A stretch of 64,000 nt of DNA, from NCBI RefSeq assembly GCF_000383975.1, contig NZ_KB913017.1:124001-188000 (forward strand), written 5' to 3'. Shown here piece after piece: positions 44,245 to 53,131 of this stretch. The translations under genes and the position numbers were made by a program. The first letter of the stretch is position 1. Each line of letters begins with the position of its first letter. The notes under the pieces were generated by a model. That model saw only the letters and a program-made list of their open reading frames with translations, was not told where the DNA came from and made no database searches. This DNA is from Natronorubrum tibetense GA33. GTDB taxonomy: Archaea; Halobacteriota; Halobacteria; Halobacteriales; Natrialbaceae.

Positions 44245-45072
44245 ATGTCAGCAACTCTCATGGGAAATGATGTAGCGACGGCGATGTATCGAAACAGAAC
44301 CGACGCCGTCACGACCGACCGAGGCGACGGACAGGCGGTCGTCTTCGCTCACGGAACGCTGATGGATCGAACGATGTTCCGGCCGCAACTCGAGGCGATC
44401 GCTCCCGACTACCGGGCGGTCGCCTACGATTTACGCGCACGGACGGATCAGTACGCGCCGGGATACGATCTCGACGATCTGGTCGCGGACTGTGACGCCC
44501 TGCTCGATGGGATCGGCGAGGAGAGTGCCGTCATCGGCGGGATGTCGATGGGCGGATTCATGGCGCTACGGTTTGCGCTTGCCTATCCCGAGCGAGTCGA
44601 CGGGCTGATCCTGATCGACTCGATGGCATCACCGCACGAGGCCGCAGAACAGGAGACGTACGGCCAACTCGTCGAACCCCTCGAAGGGTCGACCGATCCG
44701 ACCCCGCGGTCGCTGGCGGAGGGCGTCACCGGCTACCTCTTCGGCGAGACGACCCGCGAGGAAAACCCCGAACTCGTCGAAGAGTGGGTCGATCGCTGGG
44801 CGACCTATCCCGGCGCGGCGGTCTACAACGAACTCCACTCCTGGCTCGAGCGGCCCGACGTCACCGAACGACTCTCCGAGGTCGACGTGCCCGTCCTCAT
44901 CGTCCACGGCGAAGAGGATCCCTCGATCGACCCCTCGCGAGCGGAACCGATGCTCGAGGAACTCCCCGACGCCCGCATGGAGCGGATTCCGGCGGCCGGT
45001 CACACCTCGAACCTCGAGTGCCCCGAGCCGGTCAACGAAGCGATTCGATCGTTCCTCGACGAGCGATTCTGA
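44245..45072 (+). CDS. Alpha/beta-fold hydrolase
   Basis: A 275-residue alpha/beta hydrolase: oxyanion strand VVFAHGTLMDRTMFRPQL, nucleophile elbow GGMSMGGFMAL (Ser), acid in LIVHGEEDPSID and the catalytic His in IPAAGHTSNLECPE. The complete triad indicates an active esterase, lactonase or related hydrolase; the substrate is unknown. ATG 44245 or 44260 (MGNDVATAMY) could be used. folD follows 100 bases later on the same strand. Confidence 0.9.
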   Translation: MSATLMGNDVATAMYRNRTDAVTTDRGDGQAVVFAHGTLMDRTMFRPQLEAIAPDYRAVAYDLRARTDQYAPGYDLDDLVADCDALLDGIGEESAVIGGMSMGGFMALRFALAYPERVDGLILIDSMASPHEAAEQETYGQLVEPLEGSTDPTPRSLAEGVTGYLFGETTREENPELVEEWVDRWATYPGAAVYNELHSWLERPDVTERLSEVDVPVLIVHGEEDPSIDPSRAEPMLEELPDARMERIPAAGHTSNLECPEPVNEAIRSFLDERF

Positions 45073-45172
45073 CGGCGGAAGTATACACTCATGTGCATAT
45101 TTCCGGTATTTCGATACTGATTCTGCGCACGAACCCGAGGGTTGATTAGCCTCGCGGACGCCCACTCGAACA

Positions 45173-46066
45173 ATGACGGAGATCATCGACGGCAACGCCG
45201 TCGCGAGCCAGATTCGTGACGATCTGACGGACGCGATCGAGACGCTCGCCGACGCAGGGGCACGACCGGGACTGGCGACCGTCCTGATGGGTGACGACCC
45301 GGCCAGTCAGACCTACGTGAACATGAAACAGCGCGACTGCGAGGAGGTCGGCATCGAGAGCATTCACGTCGATGTCGACGGGGACGCCCCGCCCGAAGAG
45401 CTGTACGAGACGATCGCCGATCTCAACGACGATCCGGAGGTCCACGGCTACATCGTCCAGGCACCCGTTCCAGATCACGTCGACTACCGCGAGGTCATCC
45501 GCCGCGTCGATCCCGCGAAGGACGTCGACGGCTTCCACCCCGAAAACGTCGGCCGCGTCGTCGCCGGCGACGCTCGGTTCCGACCCTGTACGCCCCACGG
45601 CGTCCAGAAGTTACTCGAGAGCGCCGGCGTCGGAACCGAAGGAAAGGACGTAACGATCGTCGGCCGCTCGGATATCGTCGGCAAACCCCTGGCCAACCTG
45701 TTGATCCAGAAAGCCGACGACGGCAACGCGACGGTGACGGTCTGTCACTCCCGGACCGAGAACCTCGCCGAAAAGACCCGGAGCGCGGACATCGTTGTCG
45801 CCGCCGCCGGGGTTCCCGAACTGATCGACGGCTCGATGATCGGCGAGGGAAGCGTCGTGATCGACGTGGGTGTCAATCGCGTCGATGCCGACACCGAGAA
45901 GGGCTACGAACTCGTCGGCGACGTCGAGTTCGAGAGCGCGAACGAACAGGCCAGCGCGATCACGCCGGTTCCCGGCGGCGTCGGTCCCATGACGCGCGCG
46001 ATGTTATTGTATAACACGGTCAAGGCCGCGAGCATGCAGGCGGACGTCGACGTCAAGTTGCCCTGA
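45173..46066 (+). CDS. folD: Bifunctional methylenetetrahydrofolate dehydrogenase/cyclohydrolase FolD
   Basis: A 297-residue FolD. Seen: MGDDPASQTYVNMKQRDCEEVG with the catalytic Lys, YIVQAPVPDHVDYREVI, RFRPCTPHGVQKLL, the NADP site TIVGRSDIVGKPLANLL and ITPVPGGVGPMTRAML. It oxidises methylene-THF and hydrolyses methenyl-THF, supplying formyl groups for purines (PurD is encoded at 53 kb) and balancing GlyA and ThyA flux. Confidence 0.97.
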   Translation: MTEIIDGNAVASQIRDDLTDAIETLADAGARPGLATVLMGDDPASQTYVNMKQRDCEEVGIESIHVDVDGDAPPEELYETIADLNDDPEVHGYIVQAPVPDHVDYREVIRRVDPAKDVDGFHPENVGRVVAGDARFRPCTPHGVQKLLESAGVGTEGKDVTIVGRSDIVGKPLANLLIQKADDGNATVTVCHSRTENLAEKTRSADIVVAAAGVPELIDGSMIGEGSVVIDVGVNRVDADTEKGYELVGDVEFESANEQASAITPVPGGVGPMTRAMLLYNTVKAASMQADVDVKLP

Positions 46067-46093
46067 GACGCGGTCAATTCGACTCGGTTTCTC

Positions 46094-46597
46094 TTACCCG
46101 CTTCGAGTTCGTCGCATTCCGGATTCGATCGCTTGCCGGAGTTCGTGTGGCTGTTCCGATCCGAGAAAGATCGCCGGGCCGTTCGTCCGGTGTATTTCGA
46201 CGCCGTCGCTCGCGTTCGGGCGATATTCCCAGCCCCACCGCGTCCGCCGGAGCCCGTACTGATAGGCGCGACGCTCGCTCCGCCGGACGGCTTCGATCTC
46301 CTCGAACGAAATGTAGCGTTCCGACCAGTGGAACGGGGTAAACCGAAAGTACACACCGTCGTCGCGGACCGTCGTTCGGAGCGTCGATCGAAGAATCAGC
46401 GGAATCGGCCCCATGACGGCCACGACGACGAGCCCAGCCGCCCGAAGCGTTGGCCCCCCGGTCTCGAGGACCGCGACGAGGGCGACCACGAGCGCCGGTA
46501 TCGAGAGCGCGACCAGCGCCGGACCGAGCCAGGAGGGGAGCGACTGGTGTTCTTCGAACGTCGGGTCCGTCCCGGTCGGTCCGCGCTCGATCGCCAC
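46094..46597 (-). CDS. Conserved two-helix membrane protein (DUF6141-like)
   Basis: A 167-residue protein with two N-terminal helices (WLGPALVALSIPALVVALVAVLE and GLVVVAVMGPIPLILRS), then a PH-like soluble part: TTVRDDGVYFRFTPFHWSERYISFEEIEAVRR, GWEYRPNASDGVEIHRTNGPAIFLGSEQPHEL. This corresponds to a DUF6141-type family of unknown role. Five bases separate it from the stop-proximal zinc-ribbon gene upstream, consistent with one transcript. Confidence 0.8.
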   Translation of the reverse strand: MAIERGPTGTDPTFEEHQSLPSWLGPALVALSIPALVVALVAVLETGGPTLRAAGLVVVAVMGPIPLILRSTLRTTVRDDGVYFRFTPFHWSERYISFEEIEAVRRSERRAYQYGLRRTRWGWEYRPNASDGVEIHRTNGPAIFLGSEQPHELRQAIESGMRRTRSG

Positions 46598-46602
46598 GCC
46601 GA

Positions 46603-47379
46603 TCAGCTACTCCCGTCGAACTCGAGTCCCTCCAGTCGGTCCTGTGCCTGCGAGAACGCCACCTCGTCGCCGCGCAGCCCGTTCGCGAGGTCGCGGGTCG
46701 CCTCGATCAGGCGGTCGGCCGTCCGGGGGTCGACGTCGCCCTCGAGCATCCGAATGCGGGTGACGTGTTCGCCGAGGGTCTCGAGAGCGCTGCGCTCGGC
46801 GGTCGTCAACTCACGGTCTTCCACCCAGGTTCTGACATCGCGGCGGTACTTGCGGACGGCGTTCGCGTACGCGAGGCCGCGGGCAGCGCGAAGGGAGGGT
46901 GGAACCTCCGCGGCGGGCGGGCGCTCGCCAACGTCGGATTGAGGCTCCGACGAGGATCGTTTCGCGTCACTCGACTCACCATCGTCGGCGTCGCGAAGCA
47001 GGGAAAGGAAGTAGAGCTCTTCGCGTTCCTCGAGACGCATATCTCGGGCCACGATGTCGGAGACGTGGAGCAGTTCGCTGGCAGCTAGGTAGCTGTCGTC
47101 GAGGTCCCGGAGGTCGCCGGCGCTGATGAATCCGCGACGGCGGATGTACTCGCGACACGCCTCGCGGGCGCGATCCGCGAGATCGTCGTTCGAGACCTCG
47201 TCGATGGCGTTACGAACCGCCGTGAGGTCGAACACCACTGGCATATCGGTGTGTTCGGTTCGGTCGTCGACGCCGACGCTGCGAAGGTTCCCACAGGCTG
47301 GACAGCCGACGCTGCCCGTCTCGTAGTACGACCAGCGGGTCCCACACTCCGTACACTCTCGCTCACCCCGTATTTTCAT
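46603..47379 (-). CDS. Zinc-ribbon protein of unknown function (DUF7117-like)
   Basis: A 258-residue protein. Residues 1-35 form a zinc ribbon, CTEC...CPAC in a TFIIB-like arrangement (ERECTECGTRWSYYETGSVGCPACGN). The remainder is helical and acidic: VVFDLTAVRNAIDEVSNDDLADRAREACREYIRRRGFISAGDLRDL, then a disordered Ser-rich stretch and a C-terminal helical segment. I recall it as a conserved haloarchaeal DUF; function unknown. MKIRGERECTECG at 47379 is a clear start; upstream codons are not family-like. Confidence 0.8.
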   Translation of the reverse strand: MKIRGERECTECGTRWSYYETGSVGCPACGNLRSVGVDDRTEHTDMPVVFDLTAVRNAIDEVSNDDLADRAREACREYIRRRGFISAGDLRDLDDSYLAASELLHVSDIVARDMRLEEREELYFLSLLRDADDGESSDAKRSSSEPQSDVGERPPAAEVPPSLRAARGLAYANAVRKYRRDVRTWVEDRELTTAERSALETLGEHVTRIRMLEGDVDPRTADRLIEATRDLANGLRGDEVAFSQAQDRLEGLEFDGSS

Positions 47380-47489
47380 GCGTGACCGTACGGACAGGAC
47401 ACCAAAAACCACACCGGAGTCGAGCGCTTGGACTTGCAGCGCTCTGGCCTGCGCCCGTCGGCTCGAGTTGAGCACCGCTTTCGACGGGA

Positions 47490-48500
47490 CTACCGCCCCC
47501 TGATGAACAATCCGGCCGCGGAGATGCCGCCGACCCCGATCGTGAGCCAGTACGTACTGAGCCGATAGATGAGTGCGACGGTCAGGGCAGCGGCTGGCTC
47601 GAGCGACCCGAGTGTGGTGAGTCCGGCCGTCACGATCGCCTCGACACCGCCGGTCCCGCCGGGAGAGGGGACGACTGATCCGAGTTTTCCGAGCGCGACG
47701 ACGATAGCGACGACGGGAAGCGTGAGGTGATAGCCCAGTGCGATCGCGCCGATATACACCGGGAGCATCAGGAATGCCATGCCGAGGTGGGCGTAGACGG
47801 ACGCGATTACGAGGGTCCGTTTGTCCGCGGTTATCGTCTCGACCGTCGTATAGAACCCGTCCAGTCGCGACCGAACGGCACCGTCAGAGAGCTGTTGATC
47901 GAACCGGTCGGTAAATCGACCGACGATGCGACGACCGACTCCGGCGATCCCGAGGACGAGCCTGTAGACGACGATCGGTCGACGGACGCCGACGAATACG
48001 AGTGACGCGACGACGACGAACAGAACAGCGAACGCGGTGAGCTGGGTGCTCATTCCGGTTCCGATTGCGCCACCGGCGGCGATCATCCCGAGGGCCAGAA
48101 AGCCGAACGTGTAGTAGGGGACGTAGTTCAGCAGATCGGCGGAGATGATACTCGCGAGTCCGTCCTCGTAGGCCATCTCACCGTCGCGCGAGACCAGATA
48201 AGCGACGAACGGCTCCGTCGCGAGCTGGCCGTACGGCGTCGCGTACTTGACGAACATCGCCGTCAGAAAGATGCCGGCGATTCGACTGCGGGGCATCGTA
48301 TCGTCCACCAGAGAAATAAATCGCTCCCAGACCAGCCCGCGAAAGGTCAGTGCGAGCAGTCCGGAGAGAAGCCCCAGACCCAACAATCGAAAGTTGGCCT
48401 TCGACAGTTCCGCGACGATGTCCTGACTACCGACGGCGCGAACGAGGAGGGCGAGGAGGGCGACGGCGAACACGAAACCGAGGGCGATCCGACGCTTCAC
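47490..48500 (-). CDS. Lysylphosphatidylglycerol synthetase/flippase-like (UPF0104) membrane protein
   Basis: A 336-residue protein with about eight helices of the UPF0104/LPG synthase transmembrane family: FRGLVWERFISLVD, RIAGIFLTAMFVKYATPYGQLATEPFVAYLVSRD and the C-terminal LGKLGSVVPSPGGTGGVEAIVTAGLTTLG with its PSPGG motif. Bacterial relatives translocate or synthesise modified lipids; in archaea a lipid or glycan flippase role is plausible but unproven. Confidence 0.88.
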   Translation of the reverse strand: MKRRIALGFVFAVALLALLVRAVGSQDIVAELSKANFRLLGLGLLSGLLALTFRGLVWERFISLVDDTMPRSRIAGIFLTAMFVKYATPYGQLATEPFVAYLVSRDGEMAYEDGLASIISADLLNYVPYYTFGFLALGMIAAGGAIGTGMSTQLTAFAVLFVVVASLVFVGVRRPIVVYRLVLGIAGVGRRIVGRFTDRFDQQLSDGAVRSRLDGFYTTVETITADKRTLVIASVYAHLGMAFLMLPVYIGAIALGYHLTLPVVAIVVALGKLGSVVPSPGGTGGVEAIVTAGLTTLGSLEPAAALTVALIYRLSTYWLTIGVGGISAAGLFIRGR

Positions 48501-48788
48501 GACGTGAACATTGCACTGACCCTACAACTATGTTATGAATGCGTCGGCGGTCGTACTCTACGGCGCTAACCGATACTCAATCGATAGACGGCTTCGACAT
48601 CGATCCACGAACGGAGGCCTCGCGAACGTCGTCTCCTGACTGACGATTTCACCGGTCCAGCGGGAGTTACCCGCCGAACGATTCTCGCCCGATGACGGTC
48701 ACGCGTTCTGTGGTTACGTTCAACACGTCATTAACGGGCGGCAGTTGCAGGCCGCACTGAAACCAACGGAAAGGTCCTATCCAGAGAT

Positions 48789-49562
48789 ATGTCCGATTCA
48801 GAACTGAACCGACGCAAGTTCGTTGCCGCAGCAGGTACCGCAAGTGCACTCGTCCTCGCTGGCTGTGCCGATGAGGGCCCCGGTGACGAAGAGGAAGAAG
48901 AAGATCCGGAGATGGACGACGACGAGCCTGAGGAGGAAGAGCCGGAAGAAGAAGAAGAAGACGATCCAATGGAGGATGACGAAGAGGAAGAAGAGGACGA
49001 CGCCGAGACCTATACGTTGACAGTCACCGTCGAAGATGAAGACGGCGAGCCCGCCGAAGGCGCGACCGTCGAACTCGACGAGGCCGACGACGACCTCCTC
49101 GACGACGATGACGAGGACGACGAAGAAGACGACGACCTGATGGACGACGACGAGGACGAAGACGACGAAGAGGAAGCCGAAACTGACGCGTCCATTCAGG
49201 ACGACGACGACGAGGAAGATGACGATCTGATGGACGACGACGAAGACGAGGAGGACGATGACGACGAGGAAGACGACGACCTGATGGACGACGACGAAGA
49301 ACACGACTTCCCGCTCGAGGAGGAGACCGACGAGGACGGGGAAGTCGAGTTCGAAGATCTCGAGGACGGCGAGTACACGGTCACCGCCGAACACGACGGC
49401 GAGGAAGCCGAGGACGACGTCGAGATCGACGGCGACGACGAGGAACTGACGCTGACGCTCGGCGAGGAAGCCGAGGACGACGACGACGATGACGAGGATG
49501 ACGACGATCTGATGGACGACGACGACGATGACGAGGACGACGACGAAGACGACGGACTCTGA
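48789..49562 (+). CDS. Hyperacidic Tat lipoprotein with repeated DDDLMDDDED insert
   Basis: A 257-residue lipoprotein: NRRKFVAAAGTASALVLAGC gives a Tat signal and lipobox. After it come long runs of Asp and Glu. A carboxypeptidase-regulatory/Cna-B-like beta sandwich is split in two: TYTLTVTVEDEDGEPAEGATVELDEADDD at about residues 75-105 and FPLEEETDEDGEVEFEDLEDGEYTVTAEHDGEEAED at about 175-210. Between them sit about 70 residues containing three DLMDDD copies; a fourth closes the tail. The DNA is a GAC/GAA/GAT repeat and prone to slippage. Possible calcium or cation binding at the cell surface; function unknown. Confidence 0.8.
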   Translation: MSDSELNRRKFVAAAGTASALVLAGCADEGPGDEEEEEDPEMDDDEPEEEEPEEEEEDDPMEDDEEEEEDDAETYTLTVTVEDEDGEPAEGATVELDEADDDLLDDDDEDDEEDDDLMDDDEDEDDEEEAETDASIQDDDDEEDDDLMDDDEDEEDDDDEEDDDLMDDDEEHDFPLEEETDEDGEVEFEDLEDGEYTVTAEHDGEEAEDDVEIDGDDEELTLTLGEEAEDDDDDDEDDDDLMDDDDDDEDDDEDDGL

Positions 49563-50041
49563 TCGGGAGAGCTGTCGACACTCGAGCGCACGTCGCGGAA
49601 CCGCACGAATTCGGGCAGCCGATTGACTGACCGGCTGCCGTGTCTCATCGATTTTTTCGCACGATCGATCGGCCAGCGGCTGCTGTCTGAATAGCTCCTC
49701 GGAACAGACTGTTTCGGGGTCGGAACGGAAGTGGTTCCCGTGACGTTCGAGGCATCGATCGTGAGCCACCCTGCGTCGAACAGTTCTTGTGAACTGTTTG
49801 CACAACTGTTGTTGGATCGAAACCGGCGGCTTCAGGGTGAAAGCGACGGGAACAGTCTCGAGGAACGATCCTAATCCGGTGTTGGTCCATCGACACCGAC
49901 TGTTACTCCCCGTTTCGAACGAGTGATGCTCGTCGCTGGTGACGGCTGTTGCACTGTCATCGAACGCCTGTCGGTGGATTCCGGTCCGGCAAGCCCGGTC
50001 ACGGCGACCTTTTTTCTGTTCCGCACGCGTATCGACTACCC
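49563..50041. other. Intergenic region with small inverted repeat
   Basis: About 480 bases. The inverted repeat AACAGTTC-TTGT-GAACTGTT lies at about 49779-49798. Open frames are not haloarchaeal in composition. No gene supported. Confidence 0.4.
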
Positions 50042-50188
50042 ATGCGAGACGAAGAAGAAATCCGCGAGCAGTACGAGTACCTCACCGAGCACCTCGAGAG
50101 CGAGGAAATGCGCCACGACGGTGTCAGAGAGATGTTTACCTACTACAAACGGGCGATCGGCTGGGTCCTCGAGGAGGAGCACATCTAA
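50042..50188 (+). CDS. Small acidic helical protein (48 residues)
   Basis: MRDEEEIREQYEYLTEHL followed by ESEEMRHDGVREMFTYYKRAIGWVLEEEHI. Two amphipathic helices with strong haloarchaeal acidic bias and the expected codon use; I recall similar short proteins in related genomes. ATG 50042 is the start of the acidic part; the longer upstream frame is not. Function unknown. Confidence 0.65.
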   Translation: MRDEEEIREQYEYLTEHLESEEMRHDGVREMFTYYKRAIGWVLEEEHI

Positions 50189-50263
50189 TCGTTCGGAAAA
50201 GCAGACGTATCATCAGCCCGGTCGGTGTCGTTACCTTTAAGTACACTCGGCAAAATCGTTCAC

Positions 50264-50355
50264 CTGACGCTTCGCTTGGAGGGCCGAAGCGTCAGCGGGG
50301 ACCAATTCAGGGCGGCAAGCGATCGCGTGGCATTTTTCCGCCACGCGATTTGCTT
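50264..50355 (+). terminator. Two consecutive hairpins downstream of a small gene
   Basis: Stem 1: CTGACGCTTCG (50264-50274) with CGAAGCGTCAG (50285-50295). Stem 2: ATCGCGTGGC (50322-50331) with GCCACGCGAT (50340-50349), extended by AAGC/GCTT across a bulge. Located 75 bases after the 48-residue gene; likely 3' end structures. The rest of 50189-50644 shows no gene. Confidence 0.5.
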
Positions 50356-50644
50356 TCCTGTTTCAACGGCTACAAACCGAACAGCGCTAGCCTCGTTCGT
50401 CGGCGAACGCGCGACGATTCGAGCGGCGAGATTCACGTCTCGCTATTATAATAATACCGAAATGATTTGACTGGACTGTAAACATGAACCGCACGTTACC
50501 TAACTTCCGCCGAGAACCCATCATAGCCGTTATCATTCGGTTTTGCTCCAGAAATCGATTCTCGACGGTAATATCCCGGTTTCCATCGAAACAACCCGAT
50601 AGCCTTATTAAAATTCGACAGTAAGTGCAATTGGTACTTTCCCA

Positions 50645-50920
50645 ATGTACGACCTGACAGGATTCCAGCGCGACCTGCTGTACGTTATCGCCGGCGAGGA
50701 TGAGCCCCACGGACTGGCAATCAAAGAGGAACTCGAGCAGTATTACGAGAAGGAGATCCATCACGGCCGGCTCTACCCGAACCTCGATACGCTCGTCGAC
50801 AAAGGACTCGTCGAGAAGGGACGGCGCGACCGGCGGACCAACTTCTACACGCTCACGCGTCGCGGCCGACGCGAACTCGAGGCCCGTCGCGACTGGGAAG
50901 GACAGTACGTCGAACTGTAG
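50645..50920 (+). CDS. PadR family transcriptional regulator
   Basis: A 91-residue PadR-type winged helix: TGFQRDLLYVIAGEDEPHGLAIKEELEQYYEKEIHHGRLYPNLDTLVDKGLVEKG and the wing RTNFYTLTRRGRRELEAR. The compact form without a C-terminal dimer helix is common in haloarchaea. It should bind DNA as a dimer. CTTATTAAA at about 50602-50610 lies about 35 bases before ATG 50645. The target may include its own promoter or the next genes. Confidence 0.92.
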   Translation: MYDLTGFQRDLLYVIAGEDEPHGLAIKEELEQYYEKEIHHGRLYPNLDTLVDKGLVEKGRRDRRTNFYTLTRRGRRELEARRDWEGQYVEL

Positions 50921-50923
50921 GCC

Positions 50924-51196
50924 GTGGTACGGTCACGAACGACCACCGCGACCGTGGGATTGCTGTGCGGACTGGCAGTGAGCGTCGCTGCCTGGGTGTA
51001 CTTTGAGACAATTCTGTTCTTTCTGTTCCTCCCGTTCGTTCCGTTCGTCTTCGGGTGGGGCCGCTCGAACGGGACGGCCGAGCGGTCCCGTCGGCGAACG
51101 ACGAAACGGTGTCCGGCGTGTTCGTTCCGGACCACGAAAGCGTCCTTCGAGTACTGTCCGCAGGACGGGCGGCGATTGCACGAGGAGTCAGAGTAG
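50924..51196 (+). CDS. Membrane protein with C-terminal zinc-ribbon-like motif
   Basis: A 90-residue protein: two hydrophobic segments (TVGLLCGLAVSVAAWVYF and ILFFLFLPFVPFVFGW), then CPACSFRTTKASFEYCPQDG. Only three Cys are present; the usual fourth ligand position is Asp, so the ribbon may be degenerate. The start is GTG 50924, three bases after the padR stop, so it is probably co-transcribed with the regulator. Function unknown. Confidence 0.7.
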   Translation: MVRSRTTTATVGLLCGLAVSVAAWVYFETILFFLFLPFVPFVFGWGRSNGTAERSRRRTTKRCPACSFRTTKASFEYCPQDGRRLHEESE

Positions 51197-51343
51197 TGCT
51201 CGAACGATCCTGTACGTGATCGGTGGCGTAGTGCGACGCTGCCGACCGACCGTCACTATCACTATCGCCGGTTTGCAGCAAGAGGCGTCGACACCGACGA
51301 CTCCGGCAGGCCGCTTATGTATGCTCGTGGTGAACGTTCGGGA

Positions 51344-52639
51344 GTGAACGAGGTTACGTTACAGCTCGCGGACGCGCCGCTGGACGAGACCGTCGTCCGG
51401 CTTGCGCTGGCCGGAGCGCTCGGGATGTTCCTCGGTCTCGAGCGCGAATGGTCCCAGAAGTCGGCCGGGATCCGGACGTTCTCGCTGATCAGCCTCCTCG
51501 GCGCCGTCTTCACCCTGTTAGCATCTGAAACCGAGATCGGTGAAGGACTGCTCGTGCTCGGTGGCCTCCTCGTCATCGTTCAGGGCGTGTTGCTGGCCGT
51601 GCAAGGGCTGTTGGACGAGGACGGCGAAACCGGGCTCTCGCTGACGACTTCGGTGTCGATGCTCGTCGCCTATGGGATCGGCGCACTGGTCGCCGCCGGG
51701 TTCATCCTCGAGGGCGTCACGGTCGCCGTGCTCTCGTCGCTGTTGCTCGTCCTCAAGCGCGAACTTCACGAGTTCGCGTGGGGCCTCTCCCGCGAGGAGA
51801 TGCGCTCGACGACCGAGTTCGCCATCCTCGCGTTCGTCGTTTATCCGCTGTTGCCCGCCGAGTGGAGCCCCGAAATCGCCGGGATCGTTATCCCGCTCGA
51901 GCCACAGGTGATCTGGCTGATGGTCGTCGCCGTCGCCGGAATCGGGATCGTCAACTACGCGATCGTCTCGACCTACGGCGGCCGAGGGATCGCGGTGACC
52001 GGTTTCTTCGGCGGGCTGGCCTCCTCGACGGCCGTCGTCGGGACGATGCTCGATCACGTCCGTCAGCGTCCCGAAGCGGCGTCGTACGCCGTCGCCGCAA
52101 TCTTACTCGCGAACGCGGCGATGGCCGCGCGAAACCTCGCTATCGCGGTCGGCTTTACGATTGACAGCGGTTCCGACGTTCTCTTCGAGGCGATCATCCC
52201 GCTCGGGGCGGTCATCGTAATCGCGTTCACCATCGCGGCCACGACCGCCGACTGGCGCGAGTCAGGGCCGATCGAACTCGAGAGTCCGTTCTCGATGAAG
52301 AACGCGCTCGCGTTCGGCGCCGTCTTCCTCGTCGTGCTCGTCTTCGGGTCGCTCGCGGAGACCTGGTTCGGCACGCTCGGCTTCTACGCGACGGCGGTCG
52401 CGAGCGGCTTCGTCTCGAGTGCGGGCGCGACAACCTCGGCCGTCGTCCTCTACCGCGGCGGGCAACTGGGTGCGGCCGAGGCGACCATCGCCATCCTACT
52501 CGCGACCGTCTCGAGCATCCTGGTCAAGACGCTGCTCGCGTCGACGTCGCCGAACCACGACTTTCGAAAACAGGTCGCAGCCTACAGTGCACTGCTCCTC
52601 GTCGGCGGCGCGCTGGCGTCGATTATCGTCGTCATCTAG
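51344..52639 (+). CDS. MgtC/SapB-DUF4010 family membrane protein
   Basis: A 431-residue membrane protein. The N-terminal MgtC/SapB-like part has LALAGALGMFLGLEREWSQKSAGIRTFSLISLLGAVF with the conserved REW-type residues. The DUF4010 part has STTEFAILAFVVYPLLP, YGGRGIAVTGFFGGLASSTAVVGTM and ASGFVSSAGATTSAVVLYRGG. About 12 helices. A magnesium- or pressure-related role is known for MgtC in bacteria, but archaeal function is undefined. The GTG at 51344 is preferred over the ATG at 51320 region, because CTTATGTATGC (51314-51324) fits a TATA box about 27 bases before it. Confidence 0.88.
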   Translation: MNEVTLQLADAPLDETVVRLALAGALGMFLGLEREWSQKSAGIRTFSLISLLGAVFTLLASETEIGEGLLVLGGLLVIVQGVLLAVQGLLDEDGETGLSLTTSVSMLVAYGIGALVAAGFILEGVTVAVLSSLLLVLKRELHEFAWGLSREEMRSTTEFAILAFVVYPLLPAEWSPEIAGIVIPLEPQVIWLMVVAVAGIGIVNYAIVSTYGGRGIAVTGFFGGLASSTAVVGTMLDHVRQRPEAASYAVAAILLANAAMAARNLAIAVGFTIDSGSDVLFEAIIPLGAVIVIAFTIAATTADWRESGPIELESPFSMKNALAFGAVFLVVLVFGSLAETWFGTLGFYATAVASGFVSSAGATTSAVVLYRGGQLGAAEATIAILLATVSSILVKTLLASTSPNHDFRKQVAAYSALLLVGGALASIIVVI

Positions 52640-52718
52640 AACTCGAGTCCGCACGCTGCTCCCGGTCGTCGTACGAAAGCCTCGGCCTCTTTTCGCTCCC
52701 GTGTGAACGCGTGGTACG

Positions 52719-53090
52719 ATGCTCGGAGCACTCTCGGTCGGCAAAAAGGCGGTGTCGTTCGGCTACAAACGCTACGGCGTCCCGGGAGCGGTCGCCTCGG
52801 GCGGGGCCGTCCTGCTCGGCTACGTCGCCGTCCGGCGCGCCCTGCAGGCCGCGACGGAAGCTGACGAAGACTCACTCGGCGCAGCTATCGACGCCGAATC
52901 GCTCGAGGCGGCGATCGATCAGGATGGGGTGCAAGCCGTCACGAATGTCGGAACGATCGACGAGGCGATCGATAGAGAGCAACTGCGCTCGAACGTCGAC
53001 ATCGGCACCGTCCAGTCGGACGTGGAGTCGTCGATCGAAGAGAGAGACGAGTTCGACGACGAGTACGAACAGGGGCCGAGCGAGGAATAG
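52719..53090 (+). CDS. Membrane-anchored acidic protein of unknown function
   Basis: A 123-residue protein: SVGKKAVSFGYKRYGVPGAVASGGAVLLGYVAVRRALQAAT forms one membrane helix. A repeated soluble pattern follows (LGAAIDAESLEAAIDQDGVQAV, VGTIDEAIDREQLRSNVDIGTVQSDVE) and then an acidic tail. The internal repeat around AAID...EAAID is short and imperfect. Unknown family. It is tail to tail with purD. Confidence 0.7.
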   Translation: MLGALSVGKKAVSFGYKRYGVPGAVASGGAVLLGYVAVRRALQAATEADEDSLGAAIDAESLEAAIDQDGVQAVTNVGTIDEAIDREQLRSNVDIGTVQSDVESSIEERDEFDDEYEQGPSEE

Positions 53091-53131
53091 TCCGAATTCT
53101 ATCGGCGAGACGCCGTCACCGGCCGGTCGAA

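Noticed and set aside
48798..49805. Open frame of Val-rich hydrophobic protein antisense to the acidic lipoprotein
   Set aside because: The Val/Leu/Phe runs are just the complement of Asp/Glu codons, with no membrane-protein pattern of loops.
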